From contig JBOGVA010000001.1 of assembly GCA_050692195.1 (NCBI GenBank), positions 1 through 62,499 on the forward strand: a stretch of DNA of 62,499 bases, written 5' to 3'. The first letter of the stretch is position 1; every line of letters starts with the position of its first letter. Shown piece after piece: positions 8,578-18,110 of this stretch. The stretch is from JBOGVA01 sp050692195. Lineage in GTDB: Bacteria > Actinomycetota > UBA4738. Under the pieces are notes generated by a model. That model was not told the origin of the DNA. It was given only the letters and a program-made list of their open reading frames with translations, and made no database searches. Made by a program: the position numbers and the translations under genes.

Positions 8578-10566
8578 GTGAAGGGCCTCCGCCTCGGCGT
8601 CGACGTGGGCGGCACCTTCACCGACCTCGTCCTGGACGACGGGGAGGACCTCACGATCGCCAAGGTGCCCTCCACGCCCGGCGATCAGGCCGACGGCGTG
8701 CTGGCGGGGCTGGGTCGCCTCTCCGTCGACTCCTCCTCCGTGACCCGGTTCGTGCACGGCACCACGGTCGCCACCAACGCCATCTTGGAGCGGCGGGGAG
8801 CGCGCACCGTCCTGGTCACGACCCGAGGTTTCCGGGACCTCCTGGAGATCGGTCGCCAGAACCGGCCCAAGCTGTACGACCTGTTCGCCGACCGGCCCGC
8901 CCCCGTGGTCCCCCGGGAACTCGTGGTGGAGGCGAGCGAGCGCGTGGGGGCGGGATCAAAGGTCCTTCAGGCGCTCGGGGATCCGCGCCCGGTGGCCGAG
9001 GCCGTCCGCCGGCTCCGCCCGGAGGCGGTGGCCGTCTGCCTGCTCTTCTCCTTTCTCCGGCCGGAGCACGAGCGAGCCATTCGCCAGGCTCTGGATGGGC
9101 TTTCGGTAAGCGTCTCCAGCGAGGTCCTCCCGGTGTTCCGGGAGTACGAACGGGCCAGCACGACGTGTCTGAACGCGTACGTACAGCCGATCCTCAGCCG
9201 CTACCTCGACAGCCTGGCCGGCCGGCTCGGGTCGATGGGCATGCCCTGCGAGGTGGAGGTCATGCGCTCGGGGGGCGGGACCTTCGCGGCCGAGCTGGCC
9301 GCCCGGCTGCCGGTGCACACCCTGCTGTCGGGGCCCGCCGCCGGAGCCTGGGGTGCGGCGGCGGTCGGAGCGGGGGCCGGGTTCCCGGACCTCATCGCAT
9401 TCGACATGGGCGGGACCTCGACGGACACCTCGCTCATCGAGGGCGGCCGGCCCCGGGCCACCGGGGAGGGCAGCATCGCGGGCCTCCCCTTCGCGGTGAC
9501 CTCCACGGAGATCCACACCGTCGGGGCGGGTGGCGGGAGCATCGCGTGGAGCGACTCCGGCGGTGCCCTGCGAGTCGGTCCGCGCTCGGCGGGTGCGGAT
9601 CCAGGCCCGGCGTGCTACGGCCGGGGCGGGGAGGACCCCGCGGTCACCGACGCCTACCTCCTTTTGGGGCTCCTCGACCCGTCCTCCCCACTCGGGGGCG
9701 TCCTGGCGCTGGAACATGGTCCGGCCGAGCGAGCCATGGGTCGATTGGCGCGGGAGCTGGGCATGGGAATCTCCGAGTGCGCTCAGGGCATCCTGAAGGT
9801 GACCGAGGCCCAGGTGGCCAAGGCCCTGCGGGTGGTCTCGGTCGAGCGCGGCCAGGATCCGCGCCGGTACGCCCTGCTCGCGTTCGGCGGCGCCGGCCCT
9901 CTCCACCAAGGCCCCTTGGGCCGGGACCTGGGCTGCTCCGCCGTGATCGTCCCCAGGTATCCGGGAGTCCTGGCCGCCATCGGGTTGCTGGCCGCTCCCT
10001 CGGCCGTGGACATCGTGGCCACCCGCCTGCACGACGTCGAGACCGTCGCCACGGAGGAGCTGGAGGCGTCGTGGCGAGAGCTGGAGGAGGAGGCCAGGCG
10101 GCTGCTGTCCCGCCAAGGAACTCAGCCCGCAGTAGTCGCGTGGACGGCCGACTGCAGGTACCGAGGTCAGGCCCACGAGCTCGAGGTGCGTCCGGTAGAC
10201 CCTTCTCCGTCGTCCCTGACCGCGGCGTTCGAGCGGACCCACCGGGAACGCTACGGATACGTCCACGGAGGCGAGCAGGTCGAAGTGGTCAACCTGAGGG
10301 TCCGGGCCGAGGGTCCTGCTCCGAGGCTCCCCCTGCCCGAGCTGTCCCCGGGGCGGGGAGTGGCGGATGCGTTTGCGGGCAGGCGCCGCATGGCGGTGGA
10401 AGGGAGGGAGGAGGACTGCCCCGTCTACCGGCGAGAAGCCCTTGGCCGGGAGGATCGGCTTTCCGGCCCCGCGCTGGTGACCGCCGTGGACGCCACGTGC
10501 CTGATCCTTCGAGGGCAGCAGGCGGAGGTCGACGGGTGGGGAAACCTCGTGATCCGGGAGGCCTGA
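8578..10566 (+). CDS. hyuA: hydantoinase/oxoprolinase family protein, HyuA-type subunit
   Basis: A 662-residue protein of the ATP-dependent hydantoinase/5-oxoprolinase/acetone-carboxylase superfamily, starting at GTG 8578. It has actin-like ATPase motifs: DVGGTFTDLVL at the N-terminus, HGTTVATNAI at ~60, and FDMGGTSTDTSLI and VGAGGGSIAW in the middle. The family uses ATP to open cyclic amide (imide) rings such as hydantoins or 5-oxoproline, with HyuB as partner. HyuB starts four bases downstream. Divergence within the family means the substrate cannot be read from sequence. The purine operon next door makes a hydantoin- or allantoin-like ring-opening substrate plausible, but that is inference. 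Confidence 0.88.
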   Translation: MKGLRLGVDVGGTFTDLVLDDGEDLTIAKVPSTPGDQADGVLAGLGRLSVDSSSVTRFVHGTTVATNAILERRGARTVLVTTRGFRDLLEIGRQNRPKLYDLFADRPAPVVPRELVVEASERVGAGSKVLQALGDPRPVAEAVRRLRPEAVAVCLLFSFLRPEHERAIRQALDGLSVSVSSEVLPVFREYERASTTCLNAYVQPILSRYLDSLAGRLGSMGMPCEVEVMRSGGGTFAAELAARLPVHTLLSGPAAGAWGAAAVGAGAGFPDLIAFDMGGTSTDTSLIEGGRPRATGEGSIAGLPFAVTSTEIHTVGAGGGSIAWSDSGGALRVGPRSAGADPGPACYGRGGEDPAVTDAYLLLGLLDPSSPLGGVLALEHGPAERAMGRLARELGMGISECAQGILKVTEAQVAKALRVVSVERGQDPRRYALLAFGGAGPLHQGPLGRDLGCSAVIVPRYPGVLAAIGLLAAPSAVDIVATRLHDVETVATEELEASWRELEEEARRLLSRQGTQPAVVAWTADCRYRGQAHELEVRPVDPSPSSLTAAFERTHRERYGYVHGGEQVEVVNLRVRAEGPAPRLPLPELSPGRGVADAFAGRRRMAVEGREEDCPVYRREALGREDRLSGPALVTAVDATCLILRGQQAEVDGWGNLVIREA

Positions 10567-10570
10567 GCGA

Positions 10571-12139
10571 ATGGATCCCGTGACGCTCGAGATCACACGC
10601 AACGCGCTCGCCGGGGTGGCGGAGGAGTCCGGGGTGGCCCTCAGGCGCACGGCCTACTCACCGAACATCAAGGAACGAGTGGACTGCTCGGCCGCCTTGT
10701 TCGACCCGGGGGGAGAGCTGGTGGCGCAGGCCGAACACATCCCGGTTCACCTGGGATCAATGCCCGCATCCGTCGCCGCGGCCCTCGAGCGGTTCCCCGA
10801 GCTCGGGCCGGGCGACCAGGTTCTGCTGTCCGATCCCTTCGCCGGAGGTACGCACCTCCCGGACTGGACTCTGGTGGCCCCGGTTCACCGCCGGGGCCGG
10901 CTCATCGGCTACGCGGCCAACCGGGCCCACCACGCCGACGTGGGGGGTTCCGCACCGGGGAGCATGCCGGCAGGAGCCACGGAGGTCTACCAGGAGGGAC
11001 TGCGCATACCGCCGGTCATGCTGTGGCGAGGTGGAGAGGAGAACGAGGACCTGGTTGCGCTGCTGTTGGCCAACTCCCGCACCCCGGCCGAGCGCCTCGG
11101 CGACCTGCGGGCTCAGGCGGGAGCGAACCACCTGGCCGGAGAGCGCCTGATCGAGCTGGCGGACCGCCTGAGCGAGGATCTCCTTCTCCTGGCGATGGAC
11201 GCGACGAAGGACCATGCGGAGCGAGCCGTGCGAGCGGCCATCGCTCGGATCCCACCCGGCCGGTATCGATTCGAGGACGCGATGGAAGGGGACGGGATCA
11301 TCGATCGGGACATCCCGATCAGAGCCGAGGTCCTGGTCGAAGCCGACCGCATGTCGATCGACTTCTCGGGCACGGCGCTCCAGCAGTCGGGGAGCATCAA
11401 CGCGCCCTTCGCCGTGACGCTGTCCTGCTGCTACTTCGTGCTGAGGGCCGTCACCGACCCCGACATCCCGGCCAACGCTGGAGCGCACCGTCCCCTCGAG
11501 GTGCGCGCCCCCCTCGGCACCCTGGTGAACCCAGAGCTGCCGGCGGCGGTCTCCGCGGGAAACGTCGAGACGTCCCAGCGGATCGTGGACGTCCTGCTCG
11601 GTGCCCTCGCCGTCGCCCTGCCCGGGCTCGTCCCGGCGGCCTCGCAGGGGACCATGAACAACACGCTGATCGGAGGACTGGATCCGCGGACGGGAAGGCC
11701 GTTCACGTACTACGAGACGGTGGCGGGAGGGCAGGGGGCCAGGCCGGGTCGGGACGGGATGAGCGGGGTCCACACGCACATGACGAATACCCTGAACACG
11801 CCTGCGGAGGCCCTGGAGATGGCCTACCCACTTCGGGTCCTGGAGTATCGGCTTCGGGACGGATCGGGAGGCATCGGCAGGTGGCGTGGCGGTGACGGGG
11901 TGCGCCGTTCAATCCAGGTCCTGGCCGAACGCGCGATCCTCTCGCTCCTGACCGAACGTCGGCGACGTGGCCCGTGGGGCCTCCGGGGAGGCGCTCCCGG
12001 CGCCGCGGGACGCAACGTGCTGGTGCGAGACGGCCAAGACCAGCCGTTGCCGGCCAAGGCCACGCTCGATGTACGGTACGGCGATGTTGTCGTCGTCGAG
12101 ACGCCGGGCGGCGGGGGCCATGGCGCGCCGAAGGGCTGA
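10571..12139 (+). CDS. hyuB: hydantoinase/oxoprolinase family protein, HyuB-type subunit
   Basis: A 522-residue HyuB homolog of normal length. Typical landmarks are the N-terminus MDPVTLEITRNAL, CSAALFD, the metal-site region NRAHHADVGG-x-PGSMP, TMNN in the middle, and the Gly-rich C-terminus DVVVVETPGGGGHG. It forms the metal-containing subunit that pairs with HyuA. The gap to hyuA is four bases. A hairpin at 12133-12163 follows and includes the stop codon. Confidence 0.9.
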   Translation: MDPVTLEITRNALAGVAEESGVALRRTAYSPNIKERVDCSAALFDPGGELVAQAEHIPVHLGSMPASVAAALERFPELGPGDQVLLSDPFAGGTHLPDWTLVAPVHRRGRLIGYAANRAHHADVGGSAPGSMPAGATEVYQEGLRIPPVMLWRGGEENEDLVALLLANSRTPAERLGDLRAQAGANHLAGERLIELADRLSEDLLLLAMDATKDHAERAVRAAIARIPPGRYRFEDAMEGDGIIDRDIPIRAEVLVEADRMSIDFSGTALQQSGSINAPFAVTLSCCYFVLRAVTDPDIPANAGAHRPLEVRAPLGTLVNPELPAAVSAGNVETSQRIVDVLLGALAVALPGLVPAASQGTMNNTLIGGLDPRTGRPFTYYETVAGGQGARPGRDGMSGVHTHMTNTLNTPAEALEMAYPLRVLEYRLRDGSGGIGRWRGGDGVRRSIQVLAERAILSLLTERRRRGPWGLRGGAPGAAGRNVLVRDGQDQPLPAKATLDVRYGDVVVVETPGGGGHGAPKG

Positions 12140-12163
12140 GAACAACAGAGGAGCTCTCAGCCC
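12133..12163 (+). terminator. 9-bp stem-loop at the hyuB stop
   Basis: GGGCTGAGA (12133-12141) and TCTCAGCCC (12155-12163) pair perfectly across a 13-base loop that follows the hyuB stop codon. No U-run follows, so this would be a weak or factor-assisted terminator, or a 3'-end stabiliser. Confidence 0.5.
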
Positions 12164-12245
12164 CTGCGCGCGTCTGGGGTCATAGGCCCCAAGTTATTCT
12201 TTTGTTCAGGTTCCGAATCACCGGGCTCAGTTTTGCGACGGCCCC

Positions 12246-12665
12246 TTGCTGGGGCTACGTGGCAAGCCGATAATTGATGGTGAGATGAGAGCTGTTGCTG
12301 AGCTGATCGAGCCTCTTCGCGCTGACGCGGAGCGAACGCATCAGCGCTTTGAGGGCATGCTGGAGACGCTCCAAGCGGTATTGGAAGATCTGCTTTTGAC
12401 CCCAGACAGCCCAGAGGCCCGAGCCTGGAAGTCCTATCTTGCCGATTTAGACAGTTGGGTGGATCGGATTGAGTCTGGCCGACCCCTCCAGCGCAGCGAG
12501 GCCCTGGAGCTAGACAACTTCATCGCGCGGGGTTATGCGCGGGCGGTCTTTGCGAACAACCCTTCGACACGACGGCACCGCGGGATCCCCAAAGGCGCGG
12601 ATCCTGCGGACTATGGCCTCATCAAGGTGACTCGGGATCAATTCAAGGCGCTCCCCAAACCCTAG
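12246..12665 (+). CDS. hypothetical protein in a lower-GC patch
   Basis: A 139-residue, largely alpha-helical protein. An acidic helical segment at ~15-95 may form a coiled coil (AELIEPLRADAERTHQR region), and the tail is basic (NNPSTRRHRGIPKG). I do not recognise a domain. Codon use differs from the neighbours, with many T-ending codons (GCT, CTT, GAT, TTG), which suggests transfer. ATG 12246 or the in-frame ATG 12285 could be the start; neither has a strong ribosome site. A short frame, possibly frameshifted, follows four bases after its stop. The two-gene layout resembles a mobile antitoxin-toxin or host-guest pair, but I have no motif to support that. Confidence 0.5.
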   Translation: MLGLRGKPIIDGEMRAVAELIEPLRADAERTHQRFEGMLETLQAVLEDLLLTPDSPEARAWKSYLADLDSWVDRIESGRPLQRSEALELDNFIARGYARAVFANNPSTRRHRGIPKGADPADYGLIKVTRDQFKALPKP

Positions 12666-12668
12666 AAC

Positions 12669-12817
12669 GTGTACCTATCCTTTGAGCCCTTCGTTTGGGA
12701 GGAGCTGACAGGCATCCCGGCGCAAGATGATCGGCAGGAGTTATACACAATCCTGTCAATGGCTACGCGGTCCACATCCCGCGCGTGGGGCTCGGGGACA
12801 TGCTGACGGGGCCCTAA
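12669..12817 (+). pseudogene. short downstream ORF, probably frameshifted
   Basis: A GTG at 12669 opens a 45-codon frame (VYLSFEPFVWEELTGI...) that ends at 12806 in an unlikely Ser/Arg/Thr-rich tail. Shifting by -1 near 12757 continues instead as NGYAVHIPRVGLGDMLTGP to a TAA at 12817, which looks more protein-like. A single missing base (about 49 codons in total) would explain this. It is coupled to the gene before it. The family is unknown and the case rests on peptide plausibility alone. Confidence 0.35.
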
Positions 12818-12872
12818 GAGCCGTCACTGCAGGCATGTCCGGCACGGCGGGAGCGCGGCCAGCCGGGGCTCG

Positions 12873-14612
12873 TCACGCCTCGAGAGCCACCAGTTCGAAG
12901 TTGATCGTGTCGACCAGCCCGCGGTCGGTGATCTTGAGCTCCGGCACGACGGAGAGGGCCAGGAACGACATCGCCATGAATGGCGCCGGAAGCTTCACCC
13001 CCAGCGCCCGCGAGGCCTCCTCCATCCGGCTGACCGCGCCGGCCACTTCCTCGGCCGGCCGATCGGAGAGCAGCCCTCCGATGGGGCAGGGCACCTCACC
13101 GAGGAGCGTGCCATCGGCCACTGCCACCTGGCCACCGCCAATTTCGGCGAGCCGGTTGACGGCGGCGGCCATGTCCGCCTCGTCTACCCCGACGACAACG
13201 ACGTTGTGCGCGTCGTGCGCGTGGGTGGAGGCCAGCGCGCCCCGCTGGAGTCCGAACCCGGAGACGAAGCCGAGCCCCATGCGTCCCGTCCTGCGGTGCC
13301 GCTCGATGACGGCGATCTTCGCCAGGTCTCGAGAAGGGTCGGCCACCGCCAGCCCCTCCCGATGGGCCGGCTCGGCCACCAAGGACCGGGTCACGATCTG
13401 TCCGGCCTCAACCCCGATCACCCGGACCTGCCCCCGAGCGCGCAGCGCGAAGTCCTGCGGAGTGGCTCTTCGCACCTTCACGCTGCCGCGCATCCAGTCC
13501 GGCGCGGACACCTTGGGGACCCCCACGGCCCGGCCGTCGGCGGCGACCAGCCGGCCGCGCTTCCACACCCTGGTCGGACGGAACCGTTCCAGGTCCTCCA
13601 CGGCCACGACGTCGGCGATGTAGCCTGGTGCCACGGCCCCGTGCCGGTGGAGGCGGTGGTATCGGGCCGCGAAGAGGGTCGCCATGAGCACGGCGTGGTA
13701 GGAGGGGCACCCGAGCGCCACCGCCTTGCGCATCACGTCGTTGATGTGGCCCTCGGCAAGGAGCTCGTTGGGCTCCCGGTCATCGGTGCAGAGGAGGCAG
13801 TTCCCGGGACCGTATTCGAGGACGAGGGGGAGCAGCGCTTCCAGGTTTCGCGCCGCCGACCCCTCGCGGATCATGATCCACATCCCCAACCGGCGTTTCT
13901 CCAGGGCTTCCTGGTAGGTCGTGCACTCGTGGTCGCTCCGGACGCCGGCCGCCAGATAGGCGTTGAGCGCGGGGCCCGACAGCCCAGGGGCGTGGCCGTC
14001 GATGAGGCGGTCGCCCGCTCGGAAGGCCGCCTCGATCTTGGCCAGCGTTTCCGGGCTGCCCGCCACCACTCCCGCGAAGTCCATCATCTCGGCCACGCCG
14101 AGGGCGTTCGGCTCTTCCTGGAGGAAGCGGGCGATGTCGTCGGCCTCGACGGTCGCCCCGTTCGATTCGAAGGGACTGGCCGGCACGCAGGATGAGACGT
14201 TGACGAAGTAGTCGAGGGGGATTGGCTCGGCCGCTCGCAGAATCGCCCGGACACCGTCGAGGCCGAAGACGTTGGCGATCTCGTGGGGGTCGATGACCAC
14301 CGTGGTGGTGCCCCAGGGCAGAACCGCCCGGGCGAACTCGTCGACCATGAGCTTCGTGGACTCGATGTGCATGTGGCCGTCGATGAAGCCCGGCAGCAGG
14401 ATCAGTTCGCGCGCATCGAACTCCTCACGGCCGTCGTATCCGGTACCGATGGCCGCCACGTGCTCGCCGGAGACGGCGACATCGGCCTCCAGGAGCTCTC
14501 CCGTGAAGACCGAGAGGACCCGTCCCCCCTTGATGACGATGTCGGCAGGCTGGTCCCCGCGCGCTACCGCCAGCCGCTGAGCCAGGTCGCTGACGAAGAG
14601 AGAGTCCCGCAT
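12873..14612 (-). CDS. ade: adenine deaminase
   Basis: A 579-residue metal-dependent amidohydrolase of the AdeC/YerA family; length is normal. It has the metal motif GFIDGHMHIEST (~75-86), PHEIANVFG (~108-116) with the bridging Glu/His, HAPGLSG, SDHE and LCTDDREP with the active-site Asp. The C-terminal domain is characteristic of bacterial adenine deaminases (HDAHNVVVVG, PCPIGGLLSD). It converts adenine to hypoxanthine and ammonia in the cytoplasm. It is the last gene of the minus-strand purine operon, 47 bases after ygeW, and would feed hypoxanthine to the xanthine-dehydrogenase-type enzymes encoded upstream. Confidence 0.95.
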   Translation of the reverse strand: MRDSLFVSDLAQRLAVARGDQPADIVIKGGRVLSVFTGELLEADVAVSGEHVAAIGTGYDGREEFDARELILLPGFIDGHMHIESTKLMVDEFARAVLPWGTTTVVIDPHEIANVFGLDGVRAILRAAEPIPLDYFVNVSSCVPASPFESNGATVEADDIARFLQEEPNALGVAEMMDFAGVVAGSPETLAKIEAAFRAGDRLIDGHAPGLSGPALNAYLAAGVRSDHECTTYQEALEKRRLGMWIMIREGSAARNLEALLPLVLEYGPGNCLLCTDDREPNELLAEGHINDVMRKAVALGCPSYHAVLMATLFAARYHRLHRHGAVAPGYIADVVAVEDLERFRPTRVWKRGRLVAADGRAVGVPKVSAPDWMRGSVKVRRATPQDFALRARGQVRVIGVEAGQIVTRSLVAEPAHREGLAVADPSRDLAKIAVIERHRRTGRMGLGFVSGFGLQRGALASTHAHDAHNVVVVGVDEADMAAAVNRLAEIGGGQVAVADGTLLGEVPCPIGGLLSDRPAEEVAGAVSRMEEASRALGVKLPAPFMAMSFLALSVVPELKITDRGLVDTINFELVALEA

Positions 14613-14659
14613 TCTCGATACTGTCTCACAGCGCCGGAGAGGGGAGTTCCAACGGCTCC

Positions 14660-15667
14660 CTAGGCGTAGCCCCCCATGGTCAGGGCCAGCAGGGCTTTCC
14701 CCGTGTGCAGACGGTTCTCCGCCTGCTCGTACACGACGGACCGAGGTCCGTCGATGACGTCGTCGGTCACTTCATGCCCTCTGTCGGCCGGGAGGCAGTG
14801 CATGTACAGGGTGTCTTGCTTCGCCAGGCTCATCCGTCGGGCGTCGCATATCCAGTCGCGGTGCTTCTCCGATGCGCCCAGGGCCTCCTCCTCGTTCGTG
14901 AAAAGGTCCAGCCGCCCCCAGGACTTCGGGTAGACCGCGTCGGCTTGCCGGAACGCCCCGTCCATATCGTTCGTCACCGTGATTGAGCCACCGCCCTCGT
15001 CGGCAGCCTCCCGGGCCCGCTTCATCAACTCGGGCATGAGCTCCCATCCCGGCGGGTGGGCCAGCACGACGTCGATCCCGAACCGAGGGAGGAGCGCGCA
15101 GAGGCCCTGGGGGACCGAGAGCGGCTTGGCGTACGAAGGCGCGTACGCCCAGGACACCGCGACCCGCAAGCCACTCAGGTCCTGGCCGCGCGTCTCTCGA
15201 AGGGTCATCAGGTCCGCCAGCGTCTGCGTCGGATGGTCGACGTCGCACTGGAGGTTGATAACGGGTACCTCGGCGTGATGAGCCACCTCGCGCATGTAGG
15301 CGTTTCCCTCGTAGGGGATCAGGTCGTGGCGAATGGCGATGCCATGGCCATAGCCGGAGAGGATGATCCCCATGTCCTTGGGGCTCTCCCCGTGCGCGAC
15401 CTGCGTCTTCTCGGCGTCCAGGTAGTGGGCGTGTCCTCCGAGCTGCGTCATCCCCGCTTCGAACGCGTTCCTGGTCCGGGTGGACTTGTCGAGGAACAGC
15501 ATGAACAGCGTCCTGTCCGGGAGAAGCCGGTGCGGCTCGCCGCGGCGAAACCTCTGCTTGAGCTCGGCGGAAGCAGCCAGCGCCTCCTCGATCTCCTCGA
15601 CCGACCAGTCGAGCGTCTCGATGTAGTCCCGGCCGGCCAGCGCCTTACGCTCGATCGTCACTCCCAT
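14660..15667 (-). CDS. ygeW: YgeW-type carbamoyltransferase
   Basis: A 335-residue member of the ornithine/aspartate carbamoyltransferase fold. It has the carbamoyl-phosphate motif STRTRNAFEAG, NAYMREVAHHA, the HPTQ motif in CDVDHPTQTLADL, WAYAPSYAKPLSVPQG, VYPKSW and HCLPAD. NAYMREV, the PSY-x-KPLSVPQG block and VYPKSW match E. coli YgeW as I remember it, rather than ArgF. YgeW belongs to the anaerobic purine-degradation locus (ygeWXY-hyuA-ygfK-ssnA-ygfM-xdhD), where a carbamoylated ring fragment would be split phosphorolytically to carbamoyl phosphate. It lies 13 bases after the Mo-subunit gene. Confidence 0.9.
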   Translation of the reverse strand: MGVTIERKALAGRDYIETLDWSVEEIEEALAASAELKQRFRRGEPHRLLPDRTLFMLFLDKSTRTRNAFEAGMTQLGGHAHYLDAEKTQVAHGESPKDMGIILSGYGHGIAIRHDLIPYEGNAYMREVAHHAEVPVINLQCDVDHPTQTLADLMTLRETRGQDLSGLRVAVSWAYAPSYAKPLSVPQGLCALLPRFGIDVVLAHPPGWELMPELMKRAREAADEGGGSITVTNDMDGAFRQADAVYPKSWGRLDLFTNEEEALGASEKHRDWICDARRMSLAKQDTLYMHCLPADRGHEVTDDVIDGPRSVVYEQAENRLHTGKALLALTMGGYA

Positions 15668-15680
15668 CCCCGTTCCGCCC

Positions 15681-18110
15681 TCAGCCCTTGCCGCCGGTCC
15701 CGCCGAGCTCCTGCTGGCCGGCGCCGAGGCCGACGTACTCCGGCACCGGCCGAGGGCCGGGCACGTCCGGGGAGGGCGGCGGGGGCCCGGACGCCACCGG
15801 CGGGCTGAGCCCCACCAGGTCGTCGGGCCTGATCGGGATCCGGTTCAGCTCCCGCCCGGTGGCGTCTCGAAGCGCCGCAGCGATGGCGGCAGGAGCGACG
15901 ATGGTCGAGGGCTCGCCCACGCCCTTCACCCCGAGCGGGACGTTCGGTTCCGGCTCCTCCACCAGCTCCGACTCCACAGGAGGCATGTCGAGGATGGTGG
16001 GGATGAGGTAGTCGGTGAACGACGCGTTCCGCACCTTCCCCTCCGCCACCTGGACCTCCTCCATGAGGGCAAGGCCCAGGCCCTGGGCGGTGCCACCTTC
16101 GATCTGCCCGTAGACGCTCTGGGGGTTGACGGCTCGTCCGACGTCCTGGGCCGCGGCGATCTGGACCACTCGGACCAGCCCGAGGTCCCGGTCGACCTCT
16201 ACCACAGCCCGCTCGGCGGCGAAGGTGAAGGTTACGTGGACGTCGCCCTGCCCTCCGCCGTCCAGGGGCTCCGTCTTCCGGTGGTGGTACACGCGTGTCG
16301 CCTCGATCGGCTCACGGAGGAGATCGGCGATGGGCACCTCGACGGTACCGGCTTCGTCCGTGTGGATCATGACCCGCCCCTGGCGCAATGTCGCCGTCAG
16401 CGGACCCTGCACGCGGCCCCGCTCGCCGGCCCGGCGGATCAGTTCCGTCGCGACGGCCTCGCATGCGAGCTCCACCGCGCCGCCGGACATCATGGTCTGC
16501 CGGGAGGCGGAGCTGGAGCCGGCCGACCCCACGGCCGTGTCCGAAGGAAGCAGGATCACGTTCTCCACGTCCAACATCGTGCGGGCGATCTGGGCCATGA
16601 TCGTGTGGATCCCCTGGCCGACCTCGGCCGCTGCGCTGTGGATCTCCGCAAGGGGTCCGTCCGGGCCGGCGGACAGCCGAACCCGGGCCTCGGCCGAATC
16701 GTCGAACCCTTCGCTGTACGCCACGTTCTTGTAGCCCACGGCGAGGCCCACTCCCCGGGTGATCCCCTCCCCCCGGCCGACGTTCCCCGCCACGCTCCCG
16801 GGAAGCGTGATGGGATCACGCCGGCCTTCCCCTGCAGGGTCCTCCGCCGGCATAGAGATGGACCGGCAACGTTCGATCAGCTCGCGGACGGGTGCCACGC
16901 CAGTGATCACCTGCCCGGTCGGAAGCACGGACCCGGTGGTCACCGCGTTCTCCAGCCGGAGCTGCACCGGATCGATCCCGAGAGCGCGGGCGAGCTTGTC
17001 CATCTGGGCTTCGTGGGCGAAGCAACCCTGTACCGCGCCGAACCCACGCATGGCCCCGCACGGCGGGTTGTTCGTGTAGACGCAGGTTCCTTCGATCAAC
17101 GCGTTGGGCACCTCGTACGGACCGCAGGCGAACGTGGAGGCATTGCCGATCACCGCAGCGGAGGAGGAGGCGTAGGCGCCGCCGTCGACGAGCAGTCGCG
17201 CGCGGACGTTCACCAACTTGCCGTCCCGGTCGGCGCCGGTCCGCATCCAGATCCGGGAGGGGTGCCGGTGGACGTGCCCGTAGAACGACTCTTCACGGCC
17301 GTACGACATCTTCACCGGCCGCCCCGTGCGCAGGGCCAGCATGCACGCATGGATCTGCATGCTGACGTCCTCTCTCGCACCGAACGCGCCGCCGACGCCG
17401 GCCAGGTGCAGGCGGACTCTTTCCTCCGGCAATCCAAGGCACGGCGCGATCTGCTGGCGGTCCACGTGGAGCCACTGGGTGGCCACGTACAGGTCGATCC
17501 CGCCGTCCTCAGCGGGCACGGCCAAGCCGGCCTCCGGGCCAAGCGGCGCCTGGTCCTGCATCCCGGTCTCGTAGTAGCCCTCCACCCATACGTCTGCGTC
17601 CGCATCGGGCTGGCCGTGGACGATCCGGACGTGACGGAGGACGTTCCCGAACTCATGCACCTTCGGCGCGTCCGGCTCGAGCGCGCGCTCCATGTCGGTG
17701 ACGGCCGGCAGGACCTCGTACTCGACGGCGATGCGTCCGACCGCACGCCGGGCCAGCTCGATGTGCTCGGCAGCGACGATCGCCACGGGCTCCCCGTGAT
17801 AGCGCACGACCTCGGAGGCCAGCACCGGCTGATCCGAGAACTCCAGTCCGTAGGTCCTCTTGCCCGGAACGTCGTCGGCCAAGAGCACGGCATGGACGCC
17901 CGGGCTCTCCAGTGCGTCCGAGATGTCGATGGATCGGATGCGAGCGTGCGGGTGCGGCGATCGGAGGGTGTGGCCCCAGAGCATGTCCTCGTGCCAGAGG
18001 TCGCTCCCGTAGGCGAACGTTCCTTTCACCTTCGGTATGCCGTCGATGCGTGGAGCCGAACTGCCCACTCCCAAGCCGACCCTCTCAAGCAGCTCCTGAC
18101 GTGAGCTCAC
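15681..18110 (-). CDS. xanthine dehydrogenase-type molybdenum hydroxylase, Mo-binding subunit
   Basis: An 809-residue CoxL/XdhA-type subunit, GTG start at 18110. It has the N-terminal a/b hammerhead domain (IDGIPKVKGTFAYGSDL), GGAFGAREDVS, GAMRGFGAVQGCFAHE, a Gln-containing Mo-site region AAEVGQGIHT, and the catalytic Glu in GVKGVGEPSTIVAP. It lacks FeS and FAD domains, so it needs the small subunits encoded just upstream. A 45-residue Pro/Gly-rich C-terminal tail is extra. Its start overlaps the 8-oxoguanine-deaminase-like gene by four bases (GTGA). The natural substrates are hypoxanthine/xanthine-like purines by context. Confidence 0.9.
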   Translation of the reverse strand: MSSRQELLERVGLGVGSSAPRIDGIPKVKGTFAYGSDLWHEDMLWGHTLRSPHPHARIRSIDISDALESPGVHAVLLADDVPGKRTYGLEFSDQPVLASEVVRYHGEPVAIVAAEHIELARRAVGRIAVEYEVLPAVTDMERALEPDAPKVHEFGNVLRHVRIVHGQPDADADVWVEGYYETGMQDQAPLGPEAGLAVPAEDGGIDLYVATQWLHVDRQQIAPCLGLPEERVRLHLAGVGGAFGAREDVSMQIHACMLALRTGRPVKMSYGREESFYGHVHRHPSRIWMRTGADRDGKLVNVRARLLVDGGAYASSSAAVIGNASTFACGPYEVPNALIEGTCVYTNNPPCGAMRGFGAVQGCFAHEAQMDKLARALGIDPVQLRLENAVTTGSVLPTGQVITGVAPVRELIERCRSISMPAEDPAGEGRRDPITLPGSVAGNVGRGEGITRGVGLAVGYKNVAYSEGFDDSAEARVRLSAGPDGPLAEIHSAAAEVGQGIHTIMAQIARTMLDVENVILLPSDTAVGSAGSSSASRQTMMSGGAVELACEAVATELIRRAGERGRVQGPLTATLRQGRVMIHTDEAGTVEVPIADLLREPIEATRVYHHRKTEPLDGGGQGDVHVTFTFAAERAVVEVDRDLGLVRVVQIAAAQDVGRAVNPQSVYGQIEGGTAQGLGLALMEEVQVAEGKVRNASFTDYLIPTILDMPPVESELVEEPEPNVPLGVKGVGEPSTIVAPAAIAAALRDATGRELNRIPIRPDDLVGLSPPVASGPPPPSPDVPGPRPVPEYVGLGAGQQELGGTGGKG

